Part shown: positions 8,844-18,366 of the stretch, in pieces
Layout of the letters: each line of letters begins with the position of its first letter
How positions within the stretch are numbered: the first letter of the stretch is position 1
NCBI GenBank assembly: GCA_026770615.1
Contig: MU631646.1
Location: forward strand, 40,714-66,579
Direction: 5' to 3'
Origin: Pavlovales sp. CCMP2436
Lineage: Eukaryota > Haptophyta > Pavlovophyceae > Pavlovales
Length of the DNA: 25,866 nt
Made by a program: the position numbers and the translations under genes
Notes under the pieces: model-generated
Seen by the model: the letters and a program-made list of their open reading frames with translations, nothing else
What the model was told of the DNA's origin: nothing
Databases searched by the model: none

Positions 8844-10125
8844 GATCACAGCCCCAAGAAGGGCGGACAGGGGGCGCAGCTTACGCACGCCGCCAACCCG
8901 CAACCCGCCAATTCCGGCCATCTCGCCCTCTGCCCTCGACCGTGCGAGTCTCGCGCCAGCGTCTTAAACCTCGCTCACACCGACCTCGTTGGACGCGGGG
9001 GCGCACACTCACGGAGAGCAGACAGGGGTGTAGGCACATCCTACCTCGACCCGCAAGTCGCAGCCAACCGCCACCAAAGCCCCCGCCTCTCCCTCACAGC
9101 CCCCATCCATGCGACAGTCTCTCCTTCCGATGCCAATTTTGGGGAATAGTGAGATATCGGCGCCGATTTTGGGATCATTTTTCGCGTTCAATCACAGGCG
9201 GGGCGCAGCCCCTCGCTATTCTTGTATCCTGCAGCCCCTCAACCCGAGCGGCGGACAGAACAGCCGTCTGACCACTTGTTACTGACCTATCCCGCTATCC
9301 GTAACCGAGAATCAGTTTTCCAAGACCCAGTACGACCCCGGACCCGCTTATATTTTGGCATGTTTACCTGTGTGTAAGTTAATACCACGCTGAGCCCCTG
9401 AACGGCCTCTTGCCATACAGCGCAAACAGGAACGGGTGGACAATCCGGCCTGGAGATAACGTAAAAGCCTTACCTGAGGTTATCTCAGAGTCGCGCAACG
9501 GAGGAAGGAGGATATGCGTAATCTCCATCGATGAAGGCAAGACACACTTTGAAGCAACAGATGATAGTCTGGCCCTAGAATAAGAAGCAGGAAATTGAGA
9601 CTGACGAAATCAAAACGGCGAGGGCAGGGGAGAGGGGTGAGGTGAGGGTGTGAACGTGGTGGAGATGGGAACAGTGGCAGCGGCAGCCGCAGCAGCTCGA
9701 GAGAAGGAGACGGCAAGCTGTGGTGGAAGTCGAACGTGGGCGGCTGGGACGAGGACGACAGCGGCGCATGGAAGGCGGCGGCGTCGGCGACAATGTGGCA
9801 AGGACATCGGCGTGTCCGGCAATCTCAAAGATGTAATTTTTTTCAGTGGTGGTCATGCAGCTCAGGCGCAGCTGAAGACCTGCTGGAACGGCGGATTCAC
9901 TTGCAAAAGTGACGTCGTGATAAACGACGACGATGAGAGGATACTCGAATGGAATAAATTATGTAATATTTCTAGAATGACATAAAAAAAAATCGCTACG
10001 CGAATGCGCCTCCGGTGGGGAGGCAATTCATTTAATAGCGTTTTAAACAGAAGACTATGAAACGTAGCACTGATCGTCGACTAGGCCCGCGTGTAAAAGA
10101 AGGCTGCGAGCTTCGAATGAGAATA

Positions 10126-10308
10126 AGGCCGCGGGCGTGAAGAATAACTAACTAACTTAGCGACTTGTTTCGTCATTCGAATGTTTATTCGCCTTTCATA
10201 TACTTATCTGACTAAAGTGACCGGTGATGACCGAAGATTTGTCAGATTCGACTAAAATTGACCGGTGGATTGACCGAAGATCTACGGAGGAAGACTCTCA
10301 CACAGCAG
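10126..10308 (+). repeat. Dispersed repeat R2, copy 1
   Basis: Shares with 19115-19254 the block GGCCGCGGGCGTG, an AACTAACT-like stretch and two spaced GACCGAAGAT motifs, ending GGAAGACT-TCACACAGC. Copy 1 has an extra ~40 bp in the middle. Within it, a unit of TGACCGGTG plus GACCGAAGAT is itself repeated twice. No coding potential is seen. Confidence 0.7.
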
Positions 10309-10709
10309 AGCCACCCCGCTCGTAGCAAGTCTGCTGCGGGGTGCTCCACCGGCCGCCACCCGCGGGGCCAGCAGCCACTTCCGCCCGAGCGAATCATACC
10401 TTTATGCAAAGCACCAACTCACAAGACACAAAGCATCACCTATACAGGGGATCGCGGGCAATAAGAAACCGTCGTGTTAAGAAACTGAGCCTCTTTTTTT
10501 ACACTGTTTGTATGTAATTCAAACAAATTTAAGCATTGTTTGTATGCAATTTGCTAAGAAACTCAGCCTCAGCCTCAAAAAGCGCCGTTCTTATTGCCCA
10601 CGATCTCCTGTACCACGAGTGCTCTTCAGCGGAAAAGCACCGCCACGACCTCCACCGCTCTCTCTGCAAGGAACTGTCCCCGCGCCTGGGGCCCGCCAAA
10701 TCAAAATCA

Positions 10710-11387
10710 ATGGCGACACACATGATATCTCGGCCGGACTACTTCACCGGAAGGGTAGGATTAAGTGTCAAAGAAGAGCTCAGAAAGACGGACGTCGACA
10801 CCGGTGACGCACCCAACCCCAGCGACTTACACTACACTCTCCTACGCCAGAGCCTCAGCATGCACAAATCACGCGAAGCGGCAATCGAAGCATCAGCGGC
10901 GTCAACCAAGGACAATATATCTTTATACGACGCGTATAAGTTTAAGGTAGCCATGTGGGCCGCCCAGACAGCTGAGCGGGCAGCAAGGAAACTGAATCAA
11001 AACACAGCACCAGCGGCCATACCACCTATACAATACGAGCCCATATCCCCAACGGACAGCATCGCTCAAAACAAGGAACCATCAACCTTACCTCCTATGC
11101 AGTATGAGCCCATACCCCCAACAGACAGCATCGCTCAAAACGAAGCACCAGCGGCCATACCACCTATGCAGTATGAGCCCATACCCCTAACGGACAGCAT
11201 CGCCCAAAACAATAAGGTACCATCATCCTTACCACCCATTCATTACGAACCCATACCCCCAACGGACAGCATCGCTCAAAACGAGTTACCAGCGGCCATA
11301 CCACCTATGCAGCATGAGCTCATACCCCCAAAGGACACCAGCGGTGGGGACGGTATCCGTGTGCTCGGGGTGGATCCCTGGATCTGA
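10710..11387 (+). CDS. Unrecognised protein with five C-terminal ~22-aa repeats
   Basis: 225 aa from the first in-frame ATG (10710); the frame stays open upstream to 10536 without another ATG, so a 5' exon is possible. Residues 1-98 are soluble and partly helical, including an Ala/Lys/Glu-rich segment (SREAAIEASAAS, WAAQTAERAARKLNQ). Residues 99-211 are five repeats of the pattern PAAIPPMQYEPIPPTDSIAQ. Copies 1, 3 and 5 carry AAIPP while copies 2 and 4 carry STLPP or SSLPP, so the array looks built from a two-unit block. The last copy decays, and a short tail ends PWI. No signal peptide or membrane segment is visible. The frame is kept through all repeats despite many base changes, which favours a real protein. 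Function unknown. Confidence 0.6.
   Translation: MATHMISRPDYFTGRVGLSVKEELRKTDVDTGDAPNPSDLHYTLLRQSLSMHKSREAAIEASAASTKDNISLYDAYKFKVAMWAAQTAERAARKLNQNTAPAAIPPIQYEPISPTDSIAQNKEPSTLPPMQYEPIPPTDSIAQNEAPAAIPPMQYEPIPLTDSIAQNNKVPSSLPPIHYEPIPPTDSIAQNELPAAIPPMQHELIPPKDTSGGDGIRVLGVDPWI
11009..11340 (+). repeat. Tandem 63-69-bp repeat array inside the CDS
   Basis: Five in-frame units containing CCACCTATGCAGTATGAGCC and CAACGGACAGCATCGCTC variants. Length changes between units (63, 66, 69 bp) are multiples of three. Confidence 0.9.
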
Positions 11388-11816
11388 GTGTTTTTTAACA
11401 CTGAAATCCAGTGAGATCCTCTCGGGGACGAACGTTTAACTAGAAACTAACACACTAGGTGCGGACGCTGCCCACTGTTCTACCACTGGCTCTCGCTCTC
11501 GTTCCTGACCCTGCTTGCTGCCTGCTCTTCGCCTCTGCTCCTTCTCTGCTCCTGCCGTAACTTCTCATCCTGTCCCCTGTGGCTGCGCCGCACTCTTCCC
11601 TCTCCACTTTCCATTCTCCTAGTGCGGCACGGCGAGTCGCTCGGCAACCTCGACGAGGCGACGTACACACGCATCCCCGACTGGAACTAGTGGAGGATCC
11701 CGCTCACAGCGGGGAGTACAGGAGTTCATACATTTCACTTCTGTATCTGGTACTAGGGCGCAGACCTAGCGAGTCATTTCCGATATTATTAAAATAAATA
11801 CAAAATTAGGATTTAT
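11388..11816. other. Spacer, nothing recognised
   Basis: Begins with a short imperfect palindrome just after the stop (GATCTGAGTGTTTTTTAACAC). 11455-11700 is pyrimidine-rich and then turns AT-rich. No gene or RNA is recognised. Confidence 0.4.
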
Positions 11817-12066
11817 CAAACTTTGAAGGTCCCCCTAAATGTAGAATTTGACGGGGAATAATGTAGTTATTTAGTTTTTTACTTGATTCTTCCAGGAATA
11901 ACGAGAAAATGACCTCCAACGTGAGGATTGTATGTTGACTAGGATGCTGAAAATACCACTCTCACTTCGGAGGCTCTATTATCGTGGTTCCTGTTAGATT
12001 TAGGTATTGGACTCAGAGCGTTGAAATTGTTCCTTCTCCGTCTACAGTAGGTGTGTCTTCGGGGTT
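11817..12066. mobile_element. Foldback element (family F), diverged copy
   Basis: A 250-bp imperfect hairpin. The left arm starts CAAACTTTGAAGGT and ends GACCTCCAACGTGAGG (11911-11926); the right arm starts CTCACTTCGGAGGCT (11961-11975) and ends GTGTCTTCGGGG. Reading the right arm backwards gives the same order of blocks as the left arm and as the better-kept copy at 12177-12555. The arms are more diverged here than in that copy. Confidence 0.7.
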
Positions 12067-12176
12067 CCTACTGAGATCAATAGCGATCAATTGGAAAACG
12101 GCCAGAACGTTGACGAAAATTAATCACTTGTAAATTTAGGATTACGTACCGACTGTAACAGCAGCTTCTTCTCCTA

Positions 12177-12555
12177 CCAACCGGGCCAGGTCTGAACTTT
12201 AGGGAATATCGATGTTGGGTAGGGTTCTCGTAATAGTTACTAAACTTTGATGATACCCTTAGACGTATAATTGAGCTCGGAAAAACTTCGGTATTGCGGT
12301 CCGACACTTGATTCGAACAAGAAGTACATGAAAACGGCCTCCAAAGTGAGGGGACGTATGAGACTCATATGCTAAAATACCACCCTCACTTTGGAGGCCG
12401 ATTCCATTTACTTCCTGTCAGAATCAGGTGTCAAACCGTAGCACCGAAGTTGTTCCCCGTCCAATTTTGCGTTAAGAAGTATCTTCAAAGTTTTACTTGG
12501 ATCAAATCATCCTGAGTATTGTAGGATCACATATTTATACCATGGCCCAGGGTAC
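12177..12555. mobile_element. Foldback element (family F), best-kept copy
   Basis: A long inverted repeat. The inner arms 12242-12352 and 12383-12494 pair almost throughout, and the innermost 18 bases, CGGCCTCCAAAGTGAGGG (12335-12352), pair perfectly with 12383-12400 across a 30-base loop. Weaker pairing continues outwards to CCGGGCCAGG at the left and CCATGGCCCAGG at the right. The internal space is far too small for a transposase. A transcript would form a hairpin more than 100 bp long. It is best described as a foldback or hairpin MITE. Confidence 0.85.
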
Positions 12556-12774
12556 AAATCAAATCTTATTCTCAGGCCCCGTTGGTGCGCGGACACGGAG
12601 GATAGGTCAACCCGAACTCACGAACACGGCGCTGGCCCCGTAAAATGTTCCTTGGTTGCGGGTTATGCTTTGGATGACGTCGGGATATTAACTTTTAATT
12701 TCTTGATGAATGATGAAACTTTCTATTAATTTTTAAAAATCCTTGAGTTTCAAGGGTATTAAATTATTAATAGT

Positions 12775-13485
12775 TTAAACCGCACGCTCTCGGTTTGCGT
12801 GTGCTCAAAGTGTGGAAACACGCCGGTGTTCCTAGCGCTCTTCACCGCGATCGCCGGCCACACGTGGGATGGACAGGGGCCAGACGTGCACGCCTTCACT
12901 GCCTGGGGGCTTTCTGGCGTGACCATAAGCAGTCGGCCTCCTGATATACATGTGACCGTGATCCGAGACCCAATCGAGCGCTACACATCTGCTTTTCACG
13001 ACAAGGTGGGTTGCTGTCCCGGGGTTCCTCAGCAAGCGTGCGCCCCTGCCTCTAATAAATTGGTATTACAGCTACTCAAGCTCGCGCGGTATGCCCCTAT
13101 ATCGCGCTTGCGCAAGCGACTAGATGGTCTCTGCCTCTATATCGACGACTTTGCACTCGCGCTGCGCGCCGTTCACGACCACGGCGACCAGGCCTCTCTC
13201 AACAACCACTTCCGCCCGCAGCAATTGTCGTGTCCGCCGGTCCTGCGGAAGAGCGTCGTGCTCCGAGGGAAGCTGTCCGAGCTCGAGCCGGTGTTCGCCG
13301 GGCTTTTGGGCTACGAGTTCCCGGGTGGCCGCATCAAGTTGCAGCACTCGGTCCAGATCAAAGCCAAACCTTTGCACGCCACCCTAGCAGGGATGAGCGC
13401 CACTGCGCGCGGCGTTCTCTGCTCGCTGAGCCGCTCCGAGTACAGTGCACTCAACCTCAGCCTCCCGTGGGAGTGCGCGTTCTAA
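12775..13485 (+). CDS. Sulfotransferase (carbohydrate sulfotransferase-like), 3' part
   Basis: Transfers sulfate from PAPS to a hydroxyl or amine, typically on glycans in the Golgi lumen. Two family signatures are visible: a 5'-phosphosulfate loop in LSVCVCSKCGNTP near the start of the frame, in the place of the usual PKxGxTS, and the 3'-phosphate motif VIRDPIERYTSAFHDK, a close match to RDPxxRxxSxF. A Cys-rich stretch (GCCPGVPQQACA) follows, then a C-terminal region that ends PWECAF with TAA. About 236 residues are open, but there is no ATG before the active-site loop. TAG at 12771-12773 could be a splice acceptor with the first exon (signal anchor) further upstream; otherwise the gene has lost its 5' end. 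Foldback elements lie on both sides. Substrate cannot be told from sequence. Confidence 0.68.
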   Translation, partial: LNRTLSVCVCSKCGNTPVFLALFTAIAGHTWDGQGPDVHAFTAWGLSGVTISSRPPDIHVTVIRDPIERYTSAFHDKVGCCPGVPQQACAPASNKLVLQLLKLARYAPISRLRKRLDGLCLYIDDFALALRAVHDHGDQASLNNHFRPQQLSCPPVLRKSVVLRGKLSELEPVFAGLLGYEFPGGRIKLQHSVQIKAKPLHATLAGMSATARGVLCSLSRSEYSALNLSLPWECAF

Positions 13486-13552
13486 AGAAGGAGGCCTGTT
13501 CGGCTGGGCAATGTGTGTCAAAATGTGTTCGCAGAGGGTGACGAGCGTGTTT

Positions 13553-13642
13553 CACTACCACTTCCGGCCGCAGCAATTGTTGTGCCCGCCGGTCCTGCGG
13601 AAGAGCGGCGTGCTCCCAGGGAGTAGGGAACCTGTCCGAGCT
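13553..13642 (+). pseudogene. Duplicated fragment of the sulfotransferase gene
   Basis: Repeats 13202-13283 of the gene just upstream: shared blocks are CACTTCCG-CCGCAGCAATTG, CCGCCGGTCCTGCGGAAGAG and CTGTCCGAGCT. It carries a small insertion near 13621 and has no open continuation, so it is a partial tandem copy or the remnant of a second gene copy. Confidence 0.8.
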
Positions 13643-13725
13643 TGTTCTCCCGCGAGGCGCTGGCTTTCGTTAAGCGCCTTGCCGATCGCCGAGCTCTCGC
13701 CGGTTGTATATGTGTTGAATATATT

Positions 13726-13849
13726 AATGTAGGGGGGTTCGGGCTGGCGGTACGTTTCAAGTTCAAGTCAGGCTGATCTAAGCGCTCCGACGCAGGCTCC
13801 TAAATACTATATACGGCGAGCTCTCGCCAGCTTGAATCCCTATCAGTCA
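13726..13849 (+). repeat. Partial exon cassette (copy A) and family T end
   Basis: 13726-13802 matches the intron/exon cassette seen at 23881-23945 and, inverted, at 25270-25345; it includes TTTCAAGTTCAAGTCAGGCT, the acceptor region and the first codons. Here the acceptor reads CTAAG instead of CTTAG and the exon breaks off after GCTCCTA. 13826-13849 is an inverted copy of the family T end (GCTTGAATCCCTATC). Confidence 0.75.
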
Positions 13850-13876
13850 TATGCAGCGAGCTCTGCTGAACCGCTA

Positions 13877-14071
13877 GCCAACCGGGCCAGGTATTAACTT
13901 TAGGGAATAACGATGCCGGGTACAGGTAGGGTTCTCGTTTTAGTTGCCGAATTTTTAAGACACCCCTAGACGCAAAATTGAGCTGTGAACAATTTCAGTC
14001 CTGCGGTCCGACACCTGATCCGAACAGGAAGTACAAGAAAACGGCCTCCAAATAAGCGAGGGGACGTATGT
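13877..14071 (+). mobile_element. Foldback element (family F), left arm only
   Basis: Matches 12177-12358 of the best-kept copy in order: CCAACCGGGCCAGGT, ACTTTAGGGAATA, GTAGGGTTCTCGT, TGCGGTCCGACAC, AACGGCCTCCAAA and GAGGGGACGTATG. The right arm is missing: the sequence changes after GACGTATGTG. A deleted or solo arm shows that the arms also exist apart from the hairpin. Confidence 0.82.
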
Positions 14072-14615
14072 GTAGGGTGGTCCACGCCAATGGGCCCCAA
14101 AAAGATCAGGCATCCCTGTTGGATACGCCGGTCTACTTCTTCTCTCGACTAGTCCTTGCAGCGCTAGTCGGTGCCCGTCGAGAAGTCGACGAGCGGCAGG
14201 TTCACATTAGACTACAGGATCTTCGACGAACGGAGACGATCAGTTCAAAAGCTGAGCGACTCAAGACCGCAACCTCTGAATAGCAACACAATCCAGTTAC
14301 AGCGACATAGTCGCGTCAGCAATCCGTGTTGCTATATCGAGCCATCGCTCATCACTGTGCTGTGGCTGCATATCTACCGAGCAGAATGAGCCAAACCAGC
14401 AACTGGTTCCCGTATGACACGGGTTGTGGCCAGTAAGTGTGTGCGGTGCTGTGTGCTGCGGGCAGGCATGTAGGCAGTATAACTTGGGTATATGCAATAG
14501 CCCTGATCAGTAGCTATAAGAGCATATACAAGAGCCATACCGCCAACAATCCCCCTCCCCCCCCCTCCTCCCCCCTTGCATATGATTTTTTGTTGGATAT
14601 ATAACTAGATGTTTT

Positions 14616-14744
14616 GATTTAATTTGAAATGCGCAGTGCCGGGCGTGGGCAAGCACATGCCTTCGAATCCCAGAATTGATTTGATTGATTAATTGATTTA
14701 ATTAGAATTGCGCACTACCGGGTATGGGGAAGCACAGGCCCTCG
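14616..14744 (+). repeat. Direct repeat, two 50-bp units
   Basis: Units at 14616-14665 and 14695-14744 both contain GATTTAATT, a GCGCA block, CCGGG, GGGGAAGCACA/GGGCAAGCACA and end in a CTTCG or CTCG. An AT-rich 29-bp spacer separates them. Confidence 0.75.
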
Positions 14745-14797
14745 CAGGAGACGCCGTATTCAAACTGTATGGGCCGTTTAAATAATATTGTAGTCAT

Positions 14798-15123
14798 TTT
14801 GCGGGGACGTGTCTCATGCCTGACTGGCTTGGTATTTTGCGACGGAAGTTCAAGCACCGGATAGTCCACGCCAGGGCGCGTCCGGCAAGCCAGCGCACTA
14901 CCATGTCCGACCTTTTCATCAGCCGTGCGAGCGCGTCATGCGTTGCGACGAATCCGAATTTTCGGCCGTGATTTCGACAGAAAGTACTCTGATGCCATTA
15001 CGGGAGCGACCACTGAGCTCGTTGATAAATCATACAGCGTTCCATGTGACCTAGCGGTCAAGCCAATGCCGGTAACGAGCTTGCAACATCTTGAGAACTC
15101 GCGGAGCCATTTACTGCGGGATA
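14798..15123 (+). repeat. Dispersed repeat R1, copy 2
   Basis: Second copy of the unit at 129-447, same orientation, about 14.7 kb away. A run of A follows it (15148-15157), but the first copy has no matching tail, so a retroposed SINE is not clearly supported. Confidence 0.75.
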
Positions 15124-15323
15124 AAAACAGGAAGAAACAAATCAAAAAAAAAATCGACCACGTACGCCAAAGGGAGTCAAGGAACGACCGACGCAACGCT
15201 GGGACCCTAGCCGGTGGTGAGCACGATGGGGACGGTCAGAGGATCGTTTGCGATGAAGTCGGTTGGTTCCACGCGAAACGTCCAGAATCACTCCGCACGG
15301 CTAGACTACAGTCATATACGGGC

Positions 15324-15790
15324 ATTAAGAAAGCTGGGCATTACGAAACTGGGCCTCAAGGTTGTTGGGAGAAAGTGAAGAATCTGCGCCTCAAATAACG
15401 AGATACCTTAAAAATGTAGAAAATATTAGCATCAATTTTTGTGCGGTTTTCGTATATTTTAAAGAGAGAATTTGCTGGGGCCGGCGGTCTTGCCGGGTAA
15501 AGTATTTAGTTATTAAATACATGTCCAAGCCTTGCCCCTTCTGCCCATGCCCTAGCCCTCGCACTGTCCCTGTCTCTGGTCCTTCATAATAACCAACGTG
15601 GGGCTAGGCCTTACTTGGAGGCGGACGTACAGTAAGGCAAGAAAATAACACCTGAAGCAATTAAGAAATAACAGACAAGGGGGCTTCAGAAACTAAGCCT
15701 CACTGCCGGTCAGACAGAGCCAGATCAGCAATTAAGAAAATTGGCCTCACTGCCATTGGGGGCCTAAGAACCCTTAAGAAATTGGGCCTC
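15324..15790 (+). repeat. Cluster of TTAAGAAA...GGCCTC motifs
   Basis: Variants of TTAAGAAACTGGGCCTCA occur at 15324-15358 (expanded), 15687-15708, 15731-15753 and 15773-15790; two are followed by ACTGCC. Further copies lie at 10476-10493 and 10553-10570 just upstream of the repeat-protein gene. The role is unknown. Confidence 0.6.
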
Positions 15791-16127
15791 ATTCGGATTC
15801 CCAGCTTTCTTAGTGCCCGTCTATGACTGGAGATGGGGCCGCTAAATTCGCCCGGATCGGTGCTATCGGTTGCGAGAGCATAGTAAACAGACAAATAGCC
15901 TCCGGCACGAAGTAAATTTTTGTCAACGGGTGTACCAGGCCAAGCCGGAGCAAGGGGCGGAGGGGAGTAGCTCTCGACTTCTAGCCGCTATTTCAATTAG
16001 CCCATTAAAAACGGCAAAGCAGGTCGAGGTGGTTTAAAACGTAGTTTTAAAAATATGTGTTGGAAGTTGAGCGCGTTGGAGTCTGGGAGTATTTGAAAGT
16101 TGGAGCGAGAGCGGGAGTGCTCGCGAG

Positions 16128-17891
16128 ATGGCTGAGATGCGGAGGCCGAGCGTGCCTTTCCGCTTTCAGCGGCAGAGCATACCTGTCACGAAGTTCCATG
16201 GCGGCGAGTCGGTGCTGCTCATGAACGTCGGCTCCTATGGGTACTGGAGGGAGTCGCTCTTCACTGTGCACGGCCGGTCAGTCCCAGTTCTCGCCATCGC
16301 GTGCTATATGGCCTACGCTTCGGTCGTCACGGCCGGCTCGCTGTTACTGAGCCCGCTTCTGGTCACGGGCACCCACGACGCGACTGCAGTGGAGCACATC
16401 CTCGCCGGCGAAGACGAGCAGTACTTCCAGATCCACGAGTGGATCATCGAGTTGCTGGGCACCGTCCTCTTCTTCATGCTCGTCTTCCGCACACAGCTTT
16501 CCTACGACCGGTGGTGGGAGGGGCGCACGATCTGGGGCATGATCACATACACGACACGAGACGTCTCGCGCCAGGCGGTCAACTACGTGAAATCTCCAGA
16601 GCACGTCGCGCGCATCTGCCGGTGGGCGATTGCGTTCCCCGCCGCCATGAAGGCGCATCTGCGTTTTGAGCGCGAGCTGCCCGAGCTCGCAGATGTGCTC
16701 TTGCCTGCCGAGCTTATGGTGCGCAGCAGCTGCCTGGTGCAGGAACCTGAACCCTCGCATCCCCGCCCAAGCAATTCGAGCGGCACCCTAGCAGATTATT
16801 AAAAGAAAAAGAAAAAGGAGGGATCCGATCTGATGATCCCTCTTTCAGCCCTAACCCCCCTGGCCCCTGACCTGCCGCTTGCTCATAGGCGCTCCTCGCG
16901 TCTGACCACCTCGTCATCTACGCCAACGAGCAGCTCGGCCACGCGGTAGCGTCCGCGCGCGACGCAGGCCACCTGAGCGACTACCTACTTGTGATGATGG
17001 ACCAAAATCTGCAAAAGCTCTCCGCCACACTCGGCAAGTGCGAGCGCATCCTGACGACCAAGGTGGGTGGGCACTGCTGCCTGGCTATCCACTAGCTGCT
17101 GCCTGCTGCTGTCCGCTGCTGCCCGCTGTCCTCTCCAACTTGTCTGCAGCCCCACTCCTCCCACCGACTCCTCTCCCGACTGTACAGATGCCGTTCCCTT
17201 ATATCGTGCACCTGCGCACATTCTTGATTCTCTGGCTGCTGATGCTCCCGTTCACCATGATCAAGTTCTTCGGCTGGTACGCGCTCGTGGGAGACCTGAT
17301 GATCTTCTACCTCTTCGTCTCCTTCGAATTCATTTCGGTCCAGATAGAGCAGCCCTGTACGCGCCGCCATCGCCCGCGCGTGCGGTTTTTTTTTTTTTTT
17401 TTTTTTTTTTAACCTTGGGGTATGGCATAGCCTATCTCCGCCGTCGAGTTGCATGCGCCACACCCAACCCTTTCCTCATTACCTCCCCCTCTCCCCCCTC
17501 CCCCCGCAGTTTTAGTTTCGCCAGGCTTAAATAAATTCCTGCTTATTGTCCTTGGGCCAGTAAGTCAACTGTCCTGACCGTATCGTGCCCGCCTGTGTTG
17601 TGTCCGCCGCGTGCTGCCACAGTCGGCAAGGAATTTAACGACCTGCCCCTGGACAAGTACGTCACGGGCGTTATCAAGCCAAACATTCTCGCGATGCTTG
17701 CGCGCTCCACTGGCGGTGCCGCGAGTGCGGTTGTATCGGACATTGGGACCAGTCCGGTACAACCGAGTCCGGTACAACAGAAACTTCCGCTGGTCTTCGC
17801 GGCGCAGGCGAAGCGTGCGAAGGCCCCGGGGCAGACGAAAGGGATCTTTGCCATGAAGTCGAGATTCAACTACTACGCCTCAGGCGTGTGA
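16128..17891 (+). CDS. Bestrophin-family anion channel (four exons)
   Basis: Forms a pentameric anion (chloride/bicarbonate) channel. Exons 16128-16718, 16889-17062, 17188-17356 and 17623-17891 join in frame to 400 aa; all three introns (170, 125, 266 bp) are GT-AG. Exon 1 carries two membrane segments (about residues 49-71 and 106-124) and the signature FRTQLSYDRWWEGRTIWG. The exon 3/4 join splits a Phe codon and creates IEQPFGKEFNDLPLD, the conserved plant/bacterial (UPF0187) motif, which fixes the splice sites. Exon 3 holds the third and fourth membrane segments. The acidic calcium clasp of animal bestrophins is absent. The C-tail is Ala/Lys-rich. The in-frame stop at 16068 rules out a longer N-terminus without another exon, so a plastid transit peptide is not evident. 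It converges on the ClC gene. Algal relatives include thylakoid channels; the location here is unknown. Confidence 0.92.
17386..17410 (+). repeat. Poly-T run of 25 in bestrophin intron 3
   Basis: Uninterrupted T tract 29 bases after the splice donor. The pyrimidine tract that would serve the acceptor lies further on (17480-17510), and an alternative CAG acceptor at 17508-17510 would break the conserved IEQPF motif. Confidence 0.95.
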
Positions 17892-18366
17892 CGCCCCCGG
17901 CCAGTAACTGACTAGCAAATATTTATAACTATGACGTTCTTGACCTAAACGGTATTCACATGAAACGCTACAAATTGGGTATCGAATTCAGAATTACTGG
18001 CGCGATTCCGCCCACTGGAGCTCGAAGAGGGGTTAAATTGTTGACAGGACGAAGAAATGGATATTAACATTGTTCGCCCCTGCGCGCTAAGTCAAACTTA
18101 AAGTGTCGTCAATAACTGTCGTCGAAGAGAGCCCTCCTCGACGGTCGAAGCCTACCTCGTGTGCCTTCATGTGTGCCTCTAGGGCCGACGAGATACTGAA
18201 CGTAACTGCATTTCCAATTCTCAACGTTCGGAAGCGAAAAGAAAGGCATGGTAAAGCGGAGTTAGTGGCAGCCTACACCCCTATGTGCAATTAGTTCATT
18301 AAACGTCCGATTAATATTCGTCCGGCTTAAAAGAGGTAAATAATACTATTCTTATTCGCAACCGAA

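Larger units (their letters stand above)
7820..10125. other. Region without a supported gene
   Basis: 7820-8390 is GC-rich with long open frames on both strands caused by GGA repeats. A plus-strand stretch near 8265-8388 (KHLLARIAVARVGFVPHQQ) looks somewhat protein-like but has no family match I can name. 8390-8760 and 8850-9480 show nothing recognisable beyond moderate GC content. 9600-9800 is purine-rich with poor coding character. 9840-10125 is AT-rich. Confidence 0.45.
14072..16127. other. Gene-poor region upstream of bestrophin
   Basis: No supported gene. It contains C-rich runs near 14550-14575, a spaced 50-bp direct repeat, repeat R1 copy 2 and a cluster of a GCCTC-ending motif, listed separately. 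15800-16127 is the immediate upstream region of bestrophin. No clear TATA box is seen, and a TGA in the bestrophin frame at 16068-16070 closes the reading upstream of its ATG. Confidence 0.45.

Noticed and set aside
9480..9985. Open frames on both strands over the purine-rich stretch
   Set aside because: Low-complexity Ser/Pro/Arg or Ala/Arg translations produced by biased base composition, without recognisable domains.
14616..14744. Possible tRNA-derived SINE, because TTCGAATCCC resembles a box B
   Set aside because: No convincing box A at the right distance, no cloverleaf, and the second unit lacks the box B match.
17511..17622. Alternative acceptor after CCCCGCAG for bestrophin exon 4
   Set aside because: Using it destroys the conserved IEQPFGKEFNDLPLD junction, which the acceptor at 17621-17622 restores exactly.
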